Positions 46,421 to 55,908 of a stretch of DNA of 64,000 nt are shown here, piece by piece. Location: contig JAKSZP010009257.1 in assembly GCA_022478985.1 (NCBI GenBank), positions 1 through 64,000 of the forward strand. Direction: 5' to 3'. Source of the DNA: Massospora cicadina (taxonomy: Eukaryota; Entomophthoromycota; Entomophthoromycetes; Entomophthorales; Entomophthoraceae). How positions within the stretch are numbered: position 1 is the stretch's first letter; the number at the start of each line of letters is the position of its first letter. The translations under genes and the position numbers were made by a program. Below the pieces are notes generated by a model. It saw nothing but the letters and a program-made list of their open reading frames with translations. It searched no databases and was not told where the DNA came from.

Positions 46421-46676
46421 GCCCATGAGTTGCCATGCCACTCAAGGTTTAGTCACCCACCACCCGTGGCCCCCCAGCCACACCAAATTGTGCCAAGTCA
46501 TATCTTTTGAGTTCCTTTGTTTTGCGCTCTCTTCCCATTTCTGTTTTTCCGCTTTCCCTGCTCCTACATATCAGATGTGTCTGTCCCCTGGTCAGCCATC
46601 CTCGTATTAATAAATAAAAAAATCTGAACTTTTAAGGATAGTTCTATACTAGTAAAGATTAAAACAATTTGCCCAA

Positions 46677-46697
46677 CATCCTACCAAAGGTAGGATG
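46677..46697. other. Short perfect hairpin
   Basis: CATCCTACC, loop AAA, GGTAGGATG: a perfect 9-bp stem, 55 bp downstream of LINE D. There is no T-run or gene end beside it. Meaning unknown. Confidence 0.5.
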
Positions 46698-47290
46698 CTG
46701 ATTTTAAGCTAGGCGGTAAGAAAGGCTGCTAAGCTAAACTAGGGTAGTGATGAACACTTTTTAATTTTAAATCTGTTATTTGATAAGTTCAATCCCTGAG
46801 TAACCCTCAATAGTATTAGCCAATGATTATAATCCATCATTGGGATATTTTTCAACTTCCCAATGGCCAAATTCACTTTCTCAATTTCATAATAAGGTGT
46901 TGTATTGAATCCCCATTTTTGACCCTTCTTTTTTAAATTTTTGCTCAAATTGGGATTGCTAGGTTAGTTTTCCCCTCTCATATTACTTCTAGTTGAGCTC
47001 TTGTTGGAGACAGGGAATGGGGACCATGGCAGAGAACTTCTTAGTTTCCTATATTTTGCATAAATTTGCTTGATTTTCTTTAAATGATAACTTGCAGATT
47101 TTTAAACTTAATGAGTTTGGGTTGAGGGGTAGATAGAGGAAATGTATGTGTCTGGAATGGTATAAGAAGAGTGTTTGTAACTCTCCCATTCCCAGAAAGG
47201 TGGTGCAGGATGCACAGCCACACCGCCAGGGAACCATTCATTAGTAAGATGGTAAAAAAAGCACTGCACAGGGAACCAGTCATTAGTTAG
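46698..47290. other. No recognised gene
   Basis: AT-rich spacer. A short TTAAATTTTTGC-type stretch and opposed small frames are present; no domain, repeat or RNA gene recognised. A small duplication (GGGAACCATTCATTAG and GGGAACCAGTCATTAG) occurs at about 47,229 and 47,271. Confidence 0.4.
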
Positions 47291-47665
47291 ATGCTAAACA
47301 GAGCACCATGGAGGGTTCCAGAGCTAAAGACATCCCAGGGCAAGGGTTGTTCAACGTGGTATATAGTAGTTGATAGTCAAAAAAAACAATATTTGGTGGA
47401 CCCCAAAGGGGAGTTTCTAACCCAGTGGAGATCTGTGCTAGAGTGTTTGGGTTCCTCAATCTGGAGGGTATCAGGGTGGCCCAGCGGTGCACCAGATATG
47501 GTAGATATTTTTGTTAAAATAAAACAGCCAACGTTGTTAGAGACCTCCTCAAGGAGGTCTGCGCACAGGTTTGCCCAGGAAACCATAATAAAAAAATGTA
47601 AAATAATGAGAAATTTACCATTAGAAAAGCCAACCAACAGGGAAGGTTATTCTCAAGGTTTATAA
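47291..47665 (+). CDS. Hypothetical ORF, 124 codons
   Basis: An open frame from ATG with STWYIVVDSQKKQYLVDPKG and a later LLETSSRRSAHRFAQE. No family is recognised. A minus-strand frame of 86 codons overlaps it (47,377-47,637), and mobile-element sequence lies on both sides. It may be chance or a transposon fragment. Confidence 0.25.
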   Translation: MLNRAPWRVPELKTSQGKGCSTWYIVVDSQKKQYLVDPKGEFLTQWRSVLECLGSSIWRVSGWPSGAPDMVDIFVKIKQPTLLETSSRRSAHRFAQETIIKKCKIMRNLPLEKPTNREGYSQGL

Positions 47666-48110
47666 CTAAACAATAGGGTTAGAGTCATTAATCTGAGAGA
47701 GTGGTGCTATACCTAAACAAGCCAATCGGCGCACACTACCATCAGCCAATGTAAAGTAGCTCAAGATTGACCAGACTTGAGTTATTGATTGTAGGTAAAG
47801 CTGACCCAATTTAGCAATATCAAAAATATAAATGGGTTTTGAAACCCCATTTACCAAGCAACCAAATCAAACCATTGTTATTAGTAATATAGTCAATGTG
47901 TTTTAATGCTCTTGCTGAAATGCAGGGCCAAGCATCATGCACATCCATAGGACTAACCTTGGCATATCTCACCTGCATCCAGCATTGGTTCAGAGTATGT
48001 TTTAGGTCAGGAAAGCCTTGCAATTTGACCTTTTTGGCCTCCTGACATACAGCTTTATCCTTGCAATCTGTACCCTCAATTATGTTATGTAGCCATATCA
48101 CAGGGGGGAT
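47666..48110 (-). repeat. Dispersed repeat R5, minus-strand copy (LTR fragment)
   Basis: Read on the minus strand it starts TGATATGGCTACATAAC near 48,103 and follows the first roughly 350 bp of the LTR-like sequence at 37,543. Peptide-level matches include FPDLKHTLNQCWMQVRYAKV against LPDLKQNLGQCWLRVRYSQV and ARALKHIDYI against STALKCTSYI. Nucleotide divergence is high. No pol sequence is attached, so it is probably a solo LTR or fragment. Confidence 0.5.
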
Positions 48111-48579
48111 AAGCAACCACCCACCGCTCATCCAGGGTATGCCCTAGGTCAGAGATCTGGGTGAGGGGCTGGGCCTTGGGGTTTGCCCCTTTTTTGACCT
48201 AGAAAGGCAAATGGCCCTTTACAGATTAATAGCTGGATCTAAGGGCCTTAAAATTGACTTCAATAAGTCATTTTGTAAAATTTTACCATAGGAAGGATAA
48301 TCATGCTGATGGGACCTAAGTATGACTTTGCACCCTCAAAAATAAATAAAAAACTATGTTGTGAGCTTTAGACTGATATAAGTATTGACTGTCAGGCTTC
48401 TTGGGCACACCACCATTGAGCCATAAATATAGAAGCCCTACATTTAAGCTGCTGACCTCATAACAAACTTATCCTTTTTAAAAAAAGATCACTGGGCAGT
48501 ATGTGAAAAGTGAGAGGTGAGTACTTGGGGTTTTTTGAGATAGAGCCTTAATGCATGGAAAGTGGATCACAAGGTCCAC
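48111..48579. other. No gene seen
   Basis: AT-rich sequence between the R5 fragment and a small tandem duplication. No domain or RNA gene recognised. Confidence 0.4.
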
Positions 48580-48770
48580 TTGGCTTTTTTACTTGGTTAT
48601 AAGACTTTTTAGATCAGGACAAAGTGACCACTTAAGAGTTTCTAAACCTTTCATGTGTGAAAATGGTAGCTCAACTTGGATTTTGTATTTAGTAATAAGA
48701 CCTTTTTTGAGCAGAACAAGGTGACTAATTAAGAGTTTTATAAAGCTTTTTGACATGATATATGTCCTAT
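48580..48770 (+). repeat. Tandem duplication, period about 110 bp
   Basis: TTATAAGACTTTTTAGATCA...CTTAAGAGTTTCT (about 48,597-48,642) and TAATAAGACCTTTTTTGAGC...ATTAAGAGTTTTA (about 48,692-48,752) are diverged copies. No coding. Confidence 0.45.
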
Positions 48771-48847
48771 GGCTGAGGGTATGTTCAAGTATGAGTTTAT
48801 AACTGATAAGCTTAAATTATTATGGGTGTGGATTGTTTTTTCACAAT

Positions 48848-49418
48848 TGTAAAATCCCAGTTTATGACTGCCATATAATTAATGATTCTTTGGCACACTG
48901 ACAAGCACCAAAGCAGCTTAACTTTGATTAGGGAGAGGTTGGGAGCACCAACAGCACCAATCAACGCCTACTACTAGTTGGTTATGCAAAGTCCTCTATT
49001 TTGGTTGGTCTAACCCAACCATGTGAAATCTCCTAAAAACTGGACACCCAAAAAAGACCAACAGGTAATTAAGGTATGCTAACCCCAAAACAACCTTTAT
49101 TTTTATTCTGGATATAAAAAGGGCCTGCTGAACTGAGCTCATCTGAGGAGCAACCAACAATGCTCCCCAGAAGGGTGCTAGGGGTAGAATTCTTATGTAT
49201 GCTTTGGAATTGGTGAAAGCGCCTTATAAAGGCTGCCCTTTGGGGGCCTCACCCAAGTCATTGATTAGGTTCATATGAGCTTAATCTACAACTAGGGCAA
49301 GGCACAACACAGTGCCCAAAATGACCAAGACAAAAGTATTTTTAAATGATTTGACTCAGATTTAGAAAATCCAAATATGAGTTGAAATGCAACAATTGAG
49401 ACAAATTTGATTGTTACA
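48848..49418 (+). repeat. TRIM 5' LTR
   Basis: 571 bp, beginning TGTAAAATCC and ending TTGATTGTTACA. It carries a TATA-like GGATATAAAAAGGGCCTGC (about 49,109-49,127), then GAGCTCATCTGAGG, and TCATATGAGCTTAATCTACA downstream. Colinear throughout with 50,163-50,737. Confidence 0.88.
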
Positions 49419-49436
49419 TTACCCCCCAATAGAGAA

Positions 49437-49460
49437 GGGCCCCTCCCCAAAGAGGGGCCC
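49437..49460. other. GC-rich hairpin next to the 5' LTR
   Basis: GGGCCCCTC, loop CCCAAA, GAGGGGCCC: a perfect 9-bp stem starting 19 bp after the 5' LTR. It is well placed in the leader of the element RNA to act in packaging or priming, but that is inference. Confidence 0.6.
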
Positions 49461-49611
49461 CATAGCGGAAGGCTGCCACAATGAGGGCTTCTGGGGCAAG
49501 TTACCTTGAGCCCCTGGAAAATTAGCCCAGATAAACTCTGGGCCCCTCAAGGGAAAAGACAAATGGCGAGGGCAAATCAAGATGGGCTGCCAGAATCAGC
49601 CCACCTGGCAT

Positions 49612-49911
49612 GAGGACGCATGCCCAGCATGTGGCTGTGTTGCACACCTCCTCCCAGGCTCCTGTTGGTGATGGTCTTCCCATCCTAACCAGGAAGGTGC
49701 TTTCTCCAACAGAATTGTGAGAGGGGCATGCAGTTCAGCATGGCTGGACGGCCCCCAGTCCAAGGATGCATACCCAGCACTTGGCTGTGTTGCGCACCCC
49801 CTCCAAGGCTCCTGTTGGCAATGGTCTTCCCATCCCAACCAGGAAGGCGCTTTTTCTAGCAGAAGTGTGAGAGTGGTGCACAGTTCAGCGCGGCTGTATG
49901 GCCATCCCTTT
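49612..49911 (+). repeat. Two 150-bp tandem units in the TRIM internal region
   Basis: Units at 49,612-49,761 and 49,762-49,911 share CCAGCA-(T/C)-TGGCTGTGTTGC, CAAGGCTCCTGTTGG, ATGGTCTTCCCATCC and AACCAGGAAGG. The period of 150 is a multiple of three. The minus strand is open through both units (49,596-50,138, 180 codons), giving a 50-residue repeat with LLEKAPSWLGWEDH. That frame is antisense to the LTR promoter and unrecognised. Confidence 0.75.
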
Positions 49912-50162
49912 CTGGGGGGACCATCTGTTAGTGAGGGAGCCCTGCTGGGACATGTCCCCTTGGTGCCAACTAAATCCTGGTGAGTGGGAGGCCCCACCAG
50001 GATTTTCAGCTGATGGTCACTCTGGGTCCAGGGTTGGCCATCAGTCACCAGCTCCCACCTGTGCTGGTTCCTCAACAACTGGGACCAAGTGACCACTGAG
50101 ATCATCCAAACTGGGAATTGGAGGCGTGCAGCGCACATTTGACTTCAGAATTATGTCATTAT

Positions 50163-50737
50163 TGGAAAATTCCAGTTTCTGACTGCCATATACTTAATGA
50201 TTCTTTGGTACACAAACAAGCACCAAAGCAGCCTAACTTTGAGTAGGGAGGGGTTTGGGGCAATGACAGCACCAAACATTGCCTACTACTAATTGGTTAT
50301 GCAAAGTACTCTATTGTGGTTGGTCCAACCTAGCCACATGAATGCTCCTCAAAACCAGACACCTGAAAAAGACCAACAGGTAAGTGAGGTATGCTAACCC
50401 CCAAAACAACCCTTATTTTTATTCTGGATATAAAAAGGGCCTGCCAAACTGAGCTCATCTGAGGGAGCAACTGACAATGCTCCCTAAGAGGGAAAGCTAA
50501 GGGTAGAATTCCAAAGTGAGCTTCAGAATTGGCAGGCACACCTTAGAAAGGCTGCCCTTTGGGGGCCACACCCAAGTCATTGATTAGGCTCATATGAGCC
50601 TAATCTACAACTAGGGCAAGGCACAACCCAGTGTCCAAAATGATCAAGCCAAAAGTATTTTTAAATGATTCAACTAAGATTCAGAAAATCCAAATTTGAG
50701 TCAAAATGCAACAATTGAGACAAACTTGATCGTTACA
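50163..50737 (+). repeat. TRIM 3' LTR
   Basis: 575 bp, partner of 48,848-49,418. It begins TGGAAAATTCCAG and ends TTGATCGTTACA, with the TATA-like GGATATAAAAAGGGCCTGCC at about 50,428-50,447. The visible divergence between the two LTRs shows that the insertion is old. Confidence 0.88.
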
Positions 50738-50739
50738 AG

Positions 50740-51250
50740 TTTTGCATAAGTTGACCAATTAAATCAACTAGATCTAAAATGAATTATTGTAGATGGTGAT
50801 CAGTAAATTTAGTATAGATTGACCAATTAAATCAACCAAATAAATAAAATAAGGTAATATAGATAGATATCTGAAAGGTCACCATATAATTGACTAATAA
50901 AATCAACTAAATAATAAAAACTATAAGTAAAAACTGCTAACCTTATACCTGAAACATCAGACTAATCAAGTCAACTGAACAATTATATATATATATATAT
51001 ATCATAGAATATTTGTGTCAAGTTTATCTGAGATTGGTAAATAGTCTAGGAGTAGGTGTTGAAATAAACATGCAATTATAATGATTTATTTATAGGATGA
51101 TTTCCTAAACCACCGCAACTAAAATGCTACCCAATTTAATATAAATTAAATAAATCTGAACCAATCTACCAGCTACTTGCCTGGTGTCATACACAGTTTT
51201 AGTTGGGCTAATTCAACCATTACTAAAGTAATCTAACCATCTCGGGTATT
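50740..51250 (+). repeat. AT-rich degenerate repeats related to R4
   Basis: TTGACCAATTAAATCAACTA (about 50,752-50,771) recurs as ATTGACCAATTAAATCAACC (50,818-50,837) and TTGACTAATAAAATCAACTA (about 50,893-50,912). An (AT)n run is at about 50,984-51,002. Non-coding. Confidence 0.5.
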
Positions 51251-53379
51251 ATTATTTTAAAATTTAAATGACAAAACACAATGATAGTATCCTATCATAA
51301 CAGTAGTTAAGATGTTAAGAAAGTTTCCAACAACCTTCAACCATAAGGCATATATCATGCATCTAAGTTTTTTACCCTAAGGTAAAACTTTAATCATTTT
51401 TTGTATGAAAATTGAGTAATTAGCTCCACTCGGTTTTTGCATCTAGTGATGCACCTTACATGCCATAATAAGATACCTTAAGGCACCTTTTAACTCGCCA
51501 TTACAGGTTGGCACTTAACTATGGCCTTCAGTTAATTAAAGTCTCAGTTCCAGCATCCCTTTATGGAACTGCAGATTCAACCATGTCTTTATAACGCTAG
51601 TCAAAATGATTACTGGCTAGGCCAAATATCCCCTATTGTAACCCGCTGGTATAAAAAGGGAGAGCGATTATATAATACCAGCTATCGAGTCTTTTAAGGA
51701 TAGCGGGATAGGATGCAGCAACTTAAGAAGGCTATAGGATCCCAAGATGATACCGCTAAAAGCTAAACAAAATATGAACTCGACGGGTTGGCAACTAATA
51801 AAGCTAGCCAAAATCGATCTTCTTTACCCGTTAGAAACGTTTAAAAGCTTGTACTTTTATAACCAAGCTCTACTTATTTATCGCTGACCCCAATGATGAG
51901 GTAATACTATGCGGGTTTATTAAGGCTAAGTCTCTCGTCTAAGGCCTAGTTAGGATATTAATCCGACCGGTTTAAACTTAAATCAGATCTGGTAACCCGT
52001 TGAGAAGGCAGTCCATCCTAGTTACCCGGTCCAATAATTTGTTTGATAGTTCTAAAATAACCGAGTTAAAGGGGACTATCTAACCCTATAAAAAGCACTT
52101 TATCACTTAGAACCGAAGAACCTGTACCAAAGCATAGGACACCTGCCAGTAAATACTCCAAAAGGGTGGATATGCCCCGGGTTTAAAATATTCCAGGCAG
52201 CCACTCAATTTCCAAAGGCTTGCGCTTACTTTGATGCTTTCGCTCAACTTCAAAAATATTCCCGTGGGTTGATAAGCTGGTAGTATAAATCTCAAAATCC
52301 ACTTTAGGGGTTCGCTAACTATACGGTCCCCTTCAAGGTTCCTAAATTGGGTTTAACCCCACCTTACGTCATTAAATCCCGTTGGCGTGCTAGTAGCATC
52401 CGGTGTATCAAACTGGCAGCTGCTTTAAACGATTAACCTAAACGTTGACAACATGCACAAGCGGATGCTTAGCGTTAGCTCGATTCAACCGTTTAACGGG
52501 TTAGACAAACCAACCAGCTTCCGACGTGGGCGAAGCTGAATGTACGTTTTACGCCTTCCCGTTTTTTCGTAAGGCTTTGTGACGATCTCGCACTTTAGAG
52601 TTGAGGGAAAGCAGAAAGCTGATATCCGGCCGAGAATTGCAAAAAGGTTGATGGAATCTATAATAAATCAAAACAAAGTTAATTTTATTGTATTTTCAGG
52701 GTGCCGTAGATCCTTCAACACGTTAAACCAAACCTAAGGTTTGGATCAGGTTGGGAGCCTTAGATGTAAGGGTTCGACCTTTAAAGTGATGGCTGGTGAA
52801 CCTTACCTCCTAAACCTGTAGTATCGCTCGGGTTGAAACCCATCTGCAATTGCGGAGGAGTTGGTGGAAATGAAGGTGGGTAGGCTGTTAAACATAGGCT
52901 GTGCTATGTAGTCTAACGAGGCCAAGATTAACCTGTGAAAGCTATTAACGTTAACTGTAGCCCTCACAACATGTGCGGGGAGAGCTTAGGCTTGCGAACT
53001 TGCAGATGGGTGGTTTGGGGTAATTGTTTTGAGCCTTAAACTACTTAGATCGGGATAGAACCGGGCTATAGTACTAGGTTGAAATCCTGGCGATAGCTGA
53101 TGTAAATCAAATGGATTGGGCAGCCCTGGAAGCGACGTGTATAGCTTGGTGCTCACGAAGCTGTTTTCCTATTACGGGGCTCACATAAGTCTATAAGATA
53201 TTACACGCTGCCGTCACGCCATGTAGGAACCTCGTGCCGTTAATCGGCTGTCGCCGCAGCCGTACAACGGACTTTTTTCAGCCATTTTGAGCCGCTGTTA
53301 AAAGGGCTGCAGGCAAGTATAGAAATCCGTGGCGTAAAAGAGTGAATACCTTGATGAAACGAGCAAATTTAATAAAGCT
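51251..53379. other. CpG-richer region flanking the oxidoreductase, no gene recognised
   Basis: From about 51,600 CpG dinucleotides become common compared with the AT-rich and LINE regions. TATA-like TATAAAAAGGGAGAGCG is at 51,651-51,667 and CCTATAAAAAGCAC at 52,084-52,097. A small inverted repeat CCAAACCTAAGGTTTGG is at 52,728-52,744. Many stops occur in all frames and I recognise no protein or tRNA. It may be downstream non-coding host DNA or a very decayed element. Confidence 0.4.
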
Positions 53380-54715
53380 TCAGCTTGGGCTAGCTATCTG
53401 TCTATAGGCTTTGAGGCAGCTGGGGAGAATATGGCGTACAAATGTTGAGCCGGCTAAGGCCCCTATGGCATAAACGTGAAGGTCAGGGGTAAGCGTGGCA
53501 GAAACGCTAGACATGAGCTCCAGGTTGGGACGCCTTCCAATGAGAACAAGAACCGCATCCACTAAGCGTTTGTGTGTAATGCCATCAAGCTGTAAAGAGG
53601 CCTCAATTTGGGGATGAAGCGGTACAAGTTGTTCCAAATGGGCGTCAGGAAAAGCCTCATACCCAGGACAGGGAGCACCCCTCATCAGTTGATAGACTCG
53701 GTAGTATTCAGGGTAATCGTCCTTCCAACAGGAGGCTAGCGGGTGCCTTTGACGAGTGGGGCGCGGGTATTGAAGGAAGAATGAGTGGATGACTTCAACC
53801 CCTGAAGCTTGTAGACAAGATCAAGGCATCGGCGGCTGAGAGCCCAGTACCAACCAGCAGCACGCGCCTGGGTTGAGTGTAGCGGAGGAGATCGTCTAAC
53901 CCGTAGTATACGCCGGGGAGATGACTTCCTTCAATTTGCAAAGGGATGGGGGTGGTATAGGAGCCCGTGGCAAGCACCACGTGGTTGGCCCTAATGAAAA
54001 ACTGGCTCCCTCCAGCTTTCCCGCAAACCAAGTATCGAAAGGGGCCACGAGTGCGCCGTACGCCAAGCACCTCAACTCCCTCATAGCAATGCCGAGCAAT
54101 CCCCATAACCTCGGCGTAGTTGTGATAATATTGCGACACCTCTTTCCTTCCCGGCCGCCACCCGCTTTCAGCCGAATTTTTGGTTTTTCTCCACATAAGG
54201 AAAGGAAGGCCAGGAAGCTCTAGTTGAGAATAGTGGCTACTAAATTAGCTGGTGTCGAATAAGGGCTTACCTTAACGCACGCATCTCGGAGGTAGCCAAG
54301 TGGGCCCAGATTCCCCAATGGGGCCCTTTCCTAGTATGACGAAGTTGGTTCGCTTTCGCCGGCGTGCCCACCCCAACCTAGTGGGTTCACCAGGGTCAAC
54401 ATCACTTAGGGGGTGGGTAAGGGCGTCCAAAAGCCGCGCGATAGGATCCACGATCCGTGGGGAGCCCATGAAGTTTGTTAAAGCGATCTCCTCCAGATTC
54501 AGCTCACGGTTCGCAGGCTGCTCGGACAACAAAGCGTGTAGGCGAGGATCCGGGTGAGGTTGGCAACCAGCCAAACCGCCAGCGTAATAGGGTTGGTGAC
54601 CCAAGAGGAGATACCCCATCGTCAAAGCTGATGGCCCGTTGCCAACAATGACAACTTCCATCTCTTTGGGTAGGCGCGCCTTCGTAGACCTTTCGATTCT
54701 AGCGCAATTGACCAT
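53380..54715 (-). CDS. OSGIN-family FAD-dependent oxidoreductase, frameshifted as read
   Basis: Minus-strand exons encode a flavoprotein of the OSGIN/OKL38 type (oxidative stress-induced growth inhibitor), related to FAD- and NAD(P)H-dependent monooxygenases. N-terminal EVVIVGNGPSALTMGYLL is the FAD Rossmann loop. VILGKGPIG is the family's GKGPPGG motif. LELPGLPFLMW follows, then VSQYYHNYAEVMGI, HVVLATGSYTTPIPL, a second dinucleotide fold RRVLLVGTGLSAADAL, and YPEYYRVY. VLVLIGRRPNLELM and AIGALAGSTFVRHIL form the C-terminal cofactor region. A 31-nt intron (54,270-54,240) restores homology. Two single-base frame changes are needed, near 54,313-54,316 (a four-G run on the coding strand) and near 53,805-53,822. 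It is therefore either a recent pseudogene or affected by base-call indels. Start ATG at 54,715; Met 19 at 54,661 is an alternative. Estimated product about 420 residues. Only host-like gene in the window. Confidence 0.85.
54240..54270 (-). other. Putative 31-nt intron in the OSGIN-like gene
   Basis: On the coding strand the donor is AAG/GTAAGCCC and the acceptor CTAATTTAG/TAG. CTAAT forms a branch-like motif close to the acceptor. Removal joins ...RAL to SSHYSQLELPGLPF, which fits the OSGIN pattern. Without splicing a stop follows the donor at once. The next AG (54,220) would remove residues matching the family. Confidence 0.55.
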
Positions 54716-54870
54716 CCGTTTTGATTATCCTATTTTGACTTTGATCACCCTAGATGCTTTATATTTTCAACTTGGCATTTTTCTTAACCCGCTTCAGATT
54801 ATTAATTTAGTTCGCCCCCGACCAACCCCAAATCAACGATTATAAATTCGCATGGATGGGCTTATTTAAA

Positions 54871-54955
54871 ATTCGATTGGATAAATTTAATTGATTTGAA
54901 ATTCGATTGGATAAATTTGGTTGATTTGAAATTTAATTGGATAGATTTAATCTAC
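54871..54955 (+). repeat. 30-bp tandem repeat, about 2.8 units
   Basis: Units with ATTCGATTGGATAAATTT start at 54,871 and 54,901, and ATTTAATTGGATAGATTT at 54,931, each followed by a (A/G)TTGATTTGAA-type end in the first two. It lies about 160 bp upstream of the oxidoreductase start. Confidence 0.75.
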
Positions 54956-55795
54956 CCAAAACCATTCACCCCCAGGCAACTTTTGACCAACAAACGTTGC
55001 CCCTTACCCACATATGAGACCGTTTTGGATCCACCGATTCACATTACGTCTCCAGTTTAAATAAAATTTTAACCACGTGACCAAGTTTCAACTACTTTTA
55101 CCCCCAATTTCATCAAATCTTATGTGGGCGACCAATAAACCCTCTGAGGCTTATGTTGGGATGATAAATTATAAAACTATAAACCAGTACCCTCAGTTTA
55201 TACAGTTGTTTAGTTAATAGAGCAAAAGTTACTCCCATAGATTTTAGTTTGGTACATATCGTAATCAATAATTTAAAACCTTAAATTAAGTTTAGATTAA
55301 AGCCAAATATCTCAACCTGTAAGCTATTTGAAACTATCCGTTAAACCAGTTTCAATATTATATATATTATCCCATCATAGAGCTTCATAATAAAATCCAT
55401 CTTCGCCACCTGTTCCCCGTAGATCACGAAAATATCAATCTAGAGTGATATTTAACCCCATTCGTATTACTAATTACTTATGTAGATATCTTCAACTTTA
55501 CTTAACTAGGTTTAAGTTTAGATGTGGGTATAAATGAATTATCTTATCATTAGTATCCAACCTCAACCGAAAAGGAAATTACCGTAAGCTACTATAAATA
55601 TACTAGGCGACCCATGCGAATACTTCGCATCACTTCTGATAATAGGATTCCTTATACGACTATCCTATGGATAGTACTTAATCAATAGAAATAGATTATT
55701 GCAAATAACGAATGATGCAAACTGGTATTAACATAACAAAAATAAAATATAATTTTTAAATAAAAAAACTAATTTTGAAGTTGTGAAAAAATATT
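54956..55795. other. No gene seen
   Basis: AT-rich sequence upstream of the oxidoreductase. GCGAATACTTCGCATCAC near 55,616-55,633 contains a small GCGAA...TTCGC inverted repeat. No coding or RNA gene recognised. Confidence 0.4.
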
Positions 55796-55908
55796 AATAA
55801 AAAATTAGTAAATATACAAATAGTGTGATGTATATTTCAAAATTAATTTTTTTCTAATTCAAATGAAAATATTTTTCACATTATTTGTATATTTACTAAT
55901 TTTTTAAC
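55796..55908. repeat. AT-rich inverted repeat with roughly 44-bp arms
   Basis: The left arm 55,796-55,839 contains AAAAATTAGTAAATATACAA. The right arm 55,864-55,908 is its near-exact reverse complement (TTGTATATTTACTAATTTTT). The spacer is about 24 nt. Structure fits a small foldback or MITE-like element, but no TSD was identified. Confidence 0.75.

Larger units (their letters stand above)
41217..46611 (+). mobile_element. LINE D, full length, best preserved copy
   Basis: About 5.4 kb, flanked by 13-bp TSDs AAATAAAAAAATC (41,204-41,216 and 46,612-46,624). The repeat is low-complexity, but both copies sit exactly at the element ends. The 5' end CAAGCTTTTCTTTCCAATTA with ATTATCACTT matches LINE A. 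The 3' end AGATGTGTCTGTCCCCTGG with CAGCCATCCTCG matches B and C. ORF1 has two overlapping pieces and ORF2 includes one 504-codon open frame. It still has at least two ORF2 frameshifts and several stops, so it is not active as read. Confidence 0.92.
48848..50737 (+). mobile_element. TRIM-like non-autonomous LTR retrotransposon
   Basis: Two direct LTRs of 571 and 575 bp bound a 744-bp internal region with no gag or pol. LTRs begin TGTAAAATCCCAG or TGGAAAATTCCAG and end GTTACA, giving TGTAA...TTACA inverted termini in the 5' copy. Directly after the 5' LTR is TTACCCCCCAATAGAG, a candidate primer-binding area. The 5-bp flanks (ACAAT and AGTTT) do not match, so a clean target duplication is not seen. 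Mobilisation would depend on an autonomous LTR element. Confidence 0.85.

Noticed and set aside
52765..52785. GGGTTCGACC resembling a tRNA B box
   Set aside because: No A box at suitable spacing and no acceptor or anticodon stems can be drawn around it.
54220..54270. Alternative 51-nt intron ending at 54,220 in the OSGIN-like gene
   Set aside because: It would delete the LE of the LELPGLPF motif and the preceding SHYSQ residues, and it puts the next codons out of the family frame.
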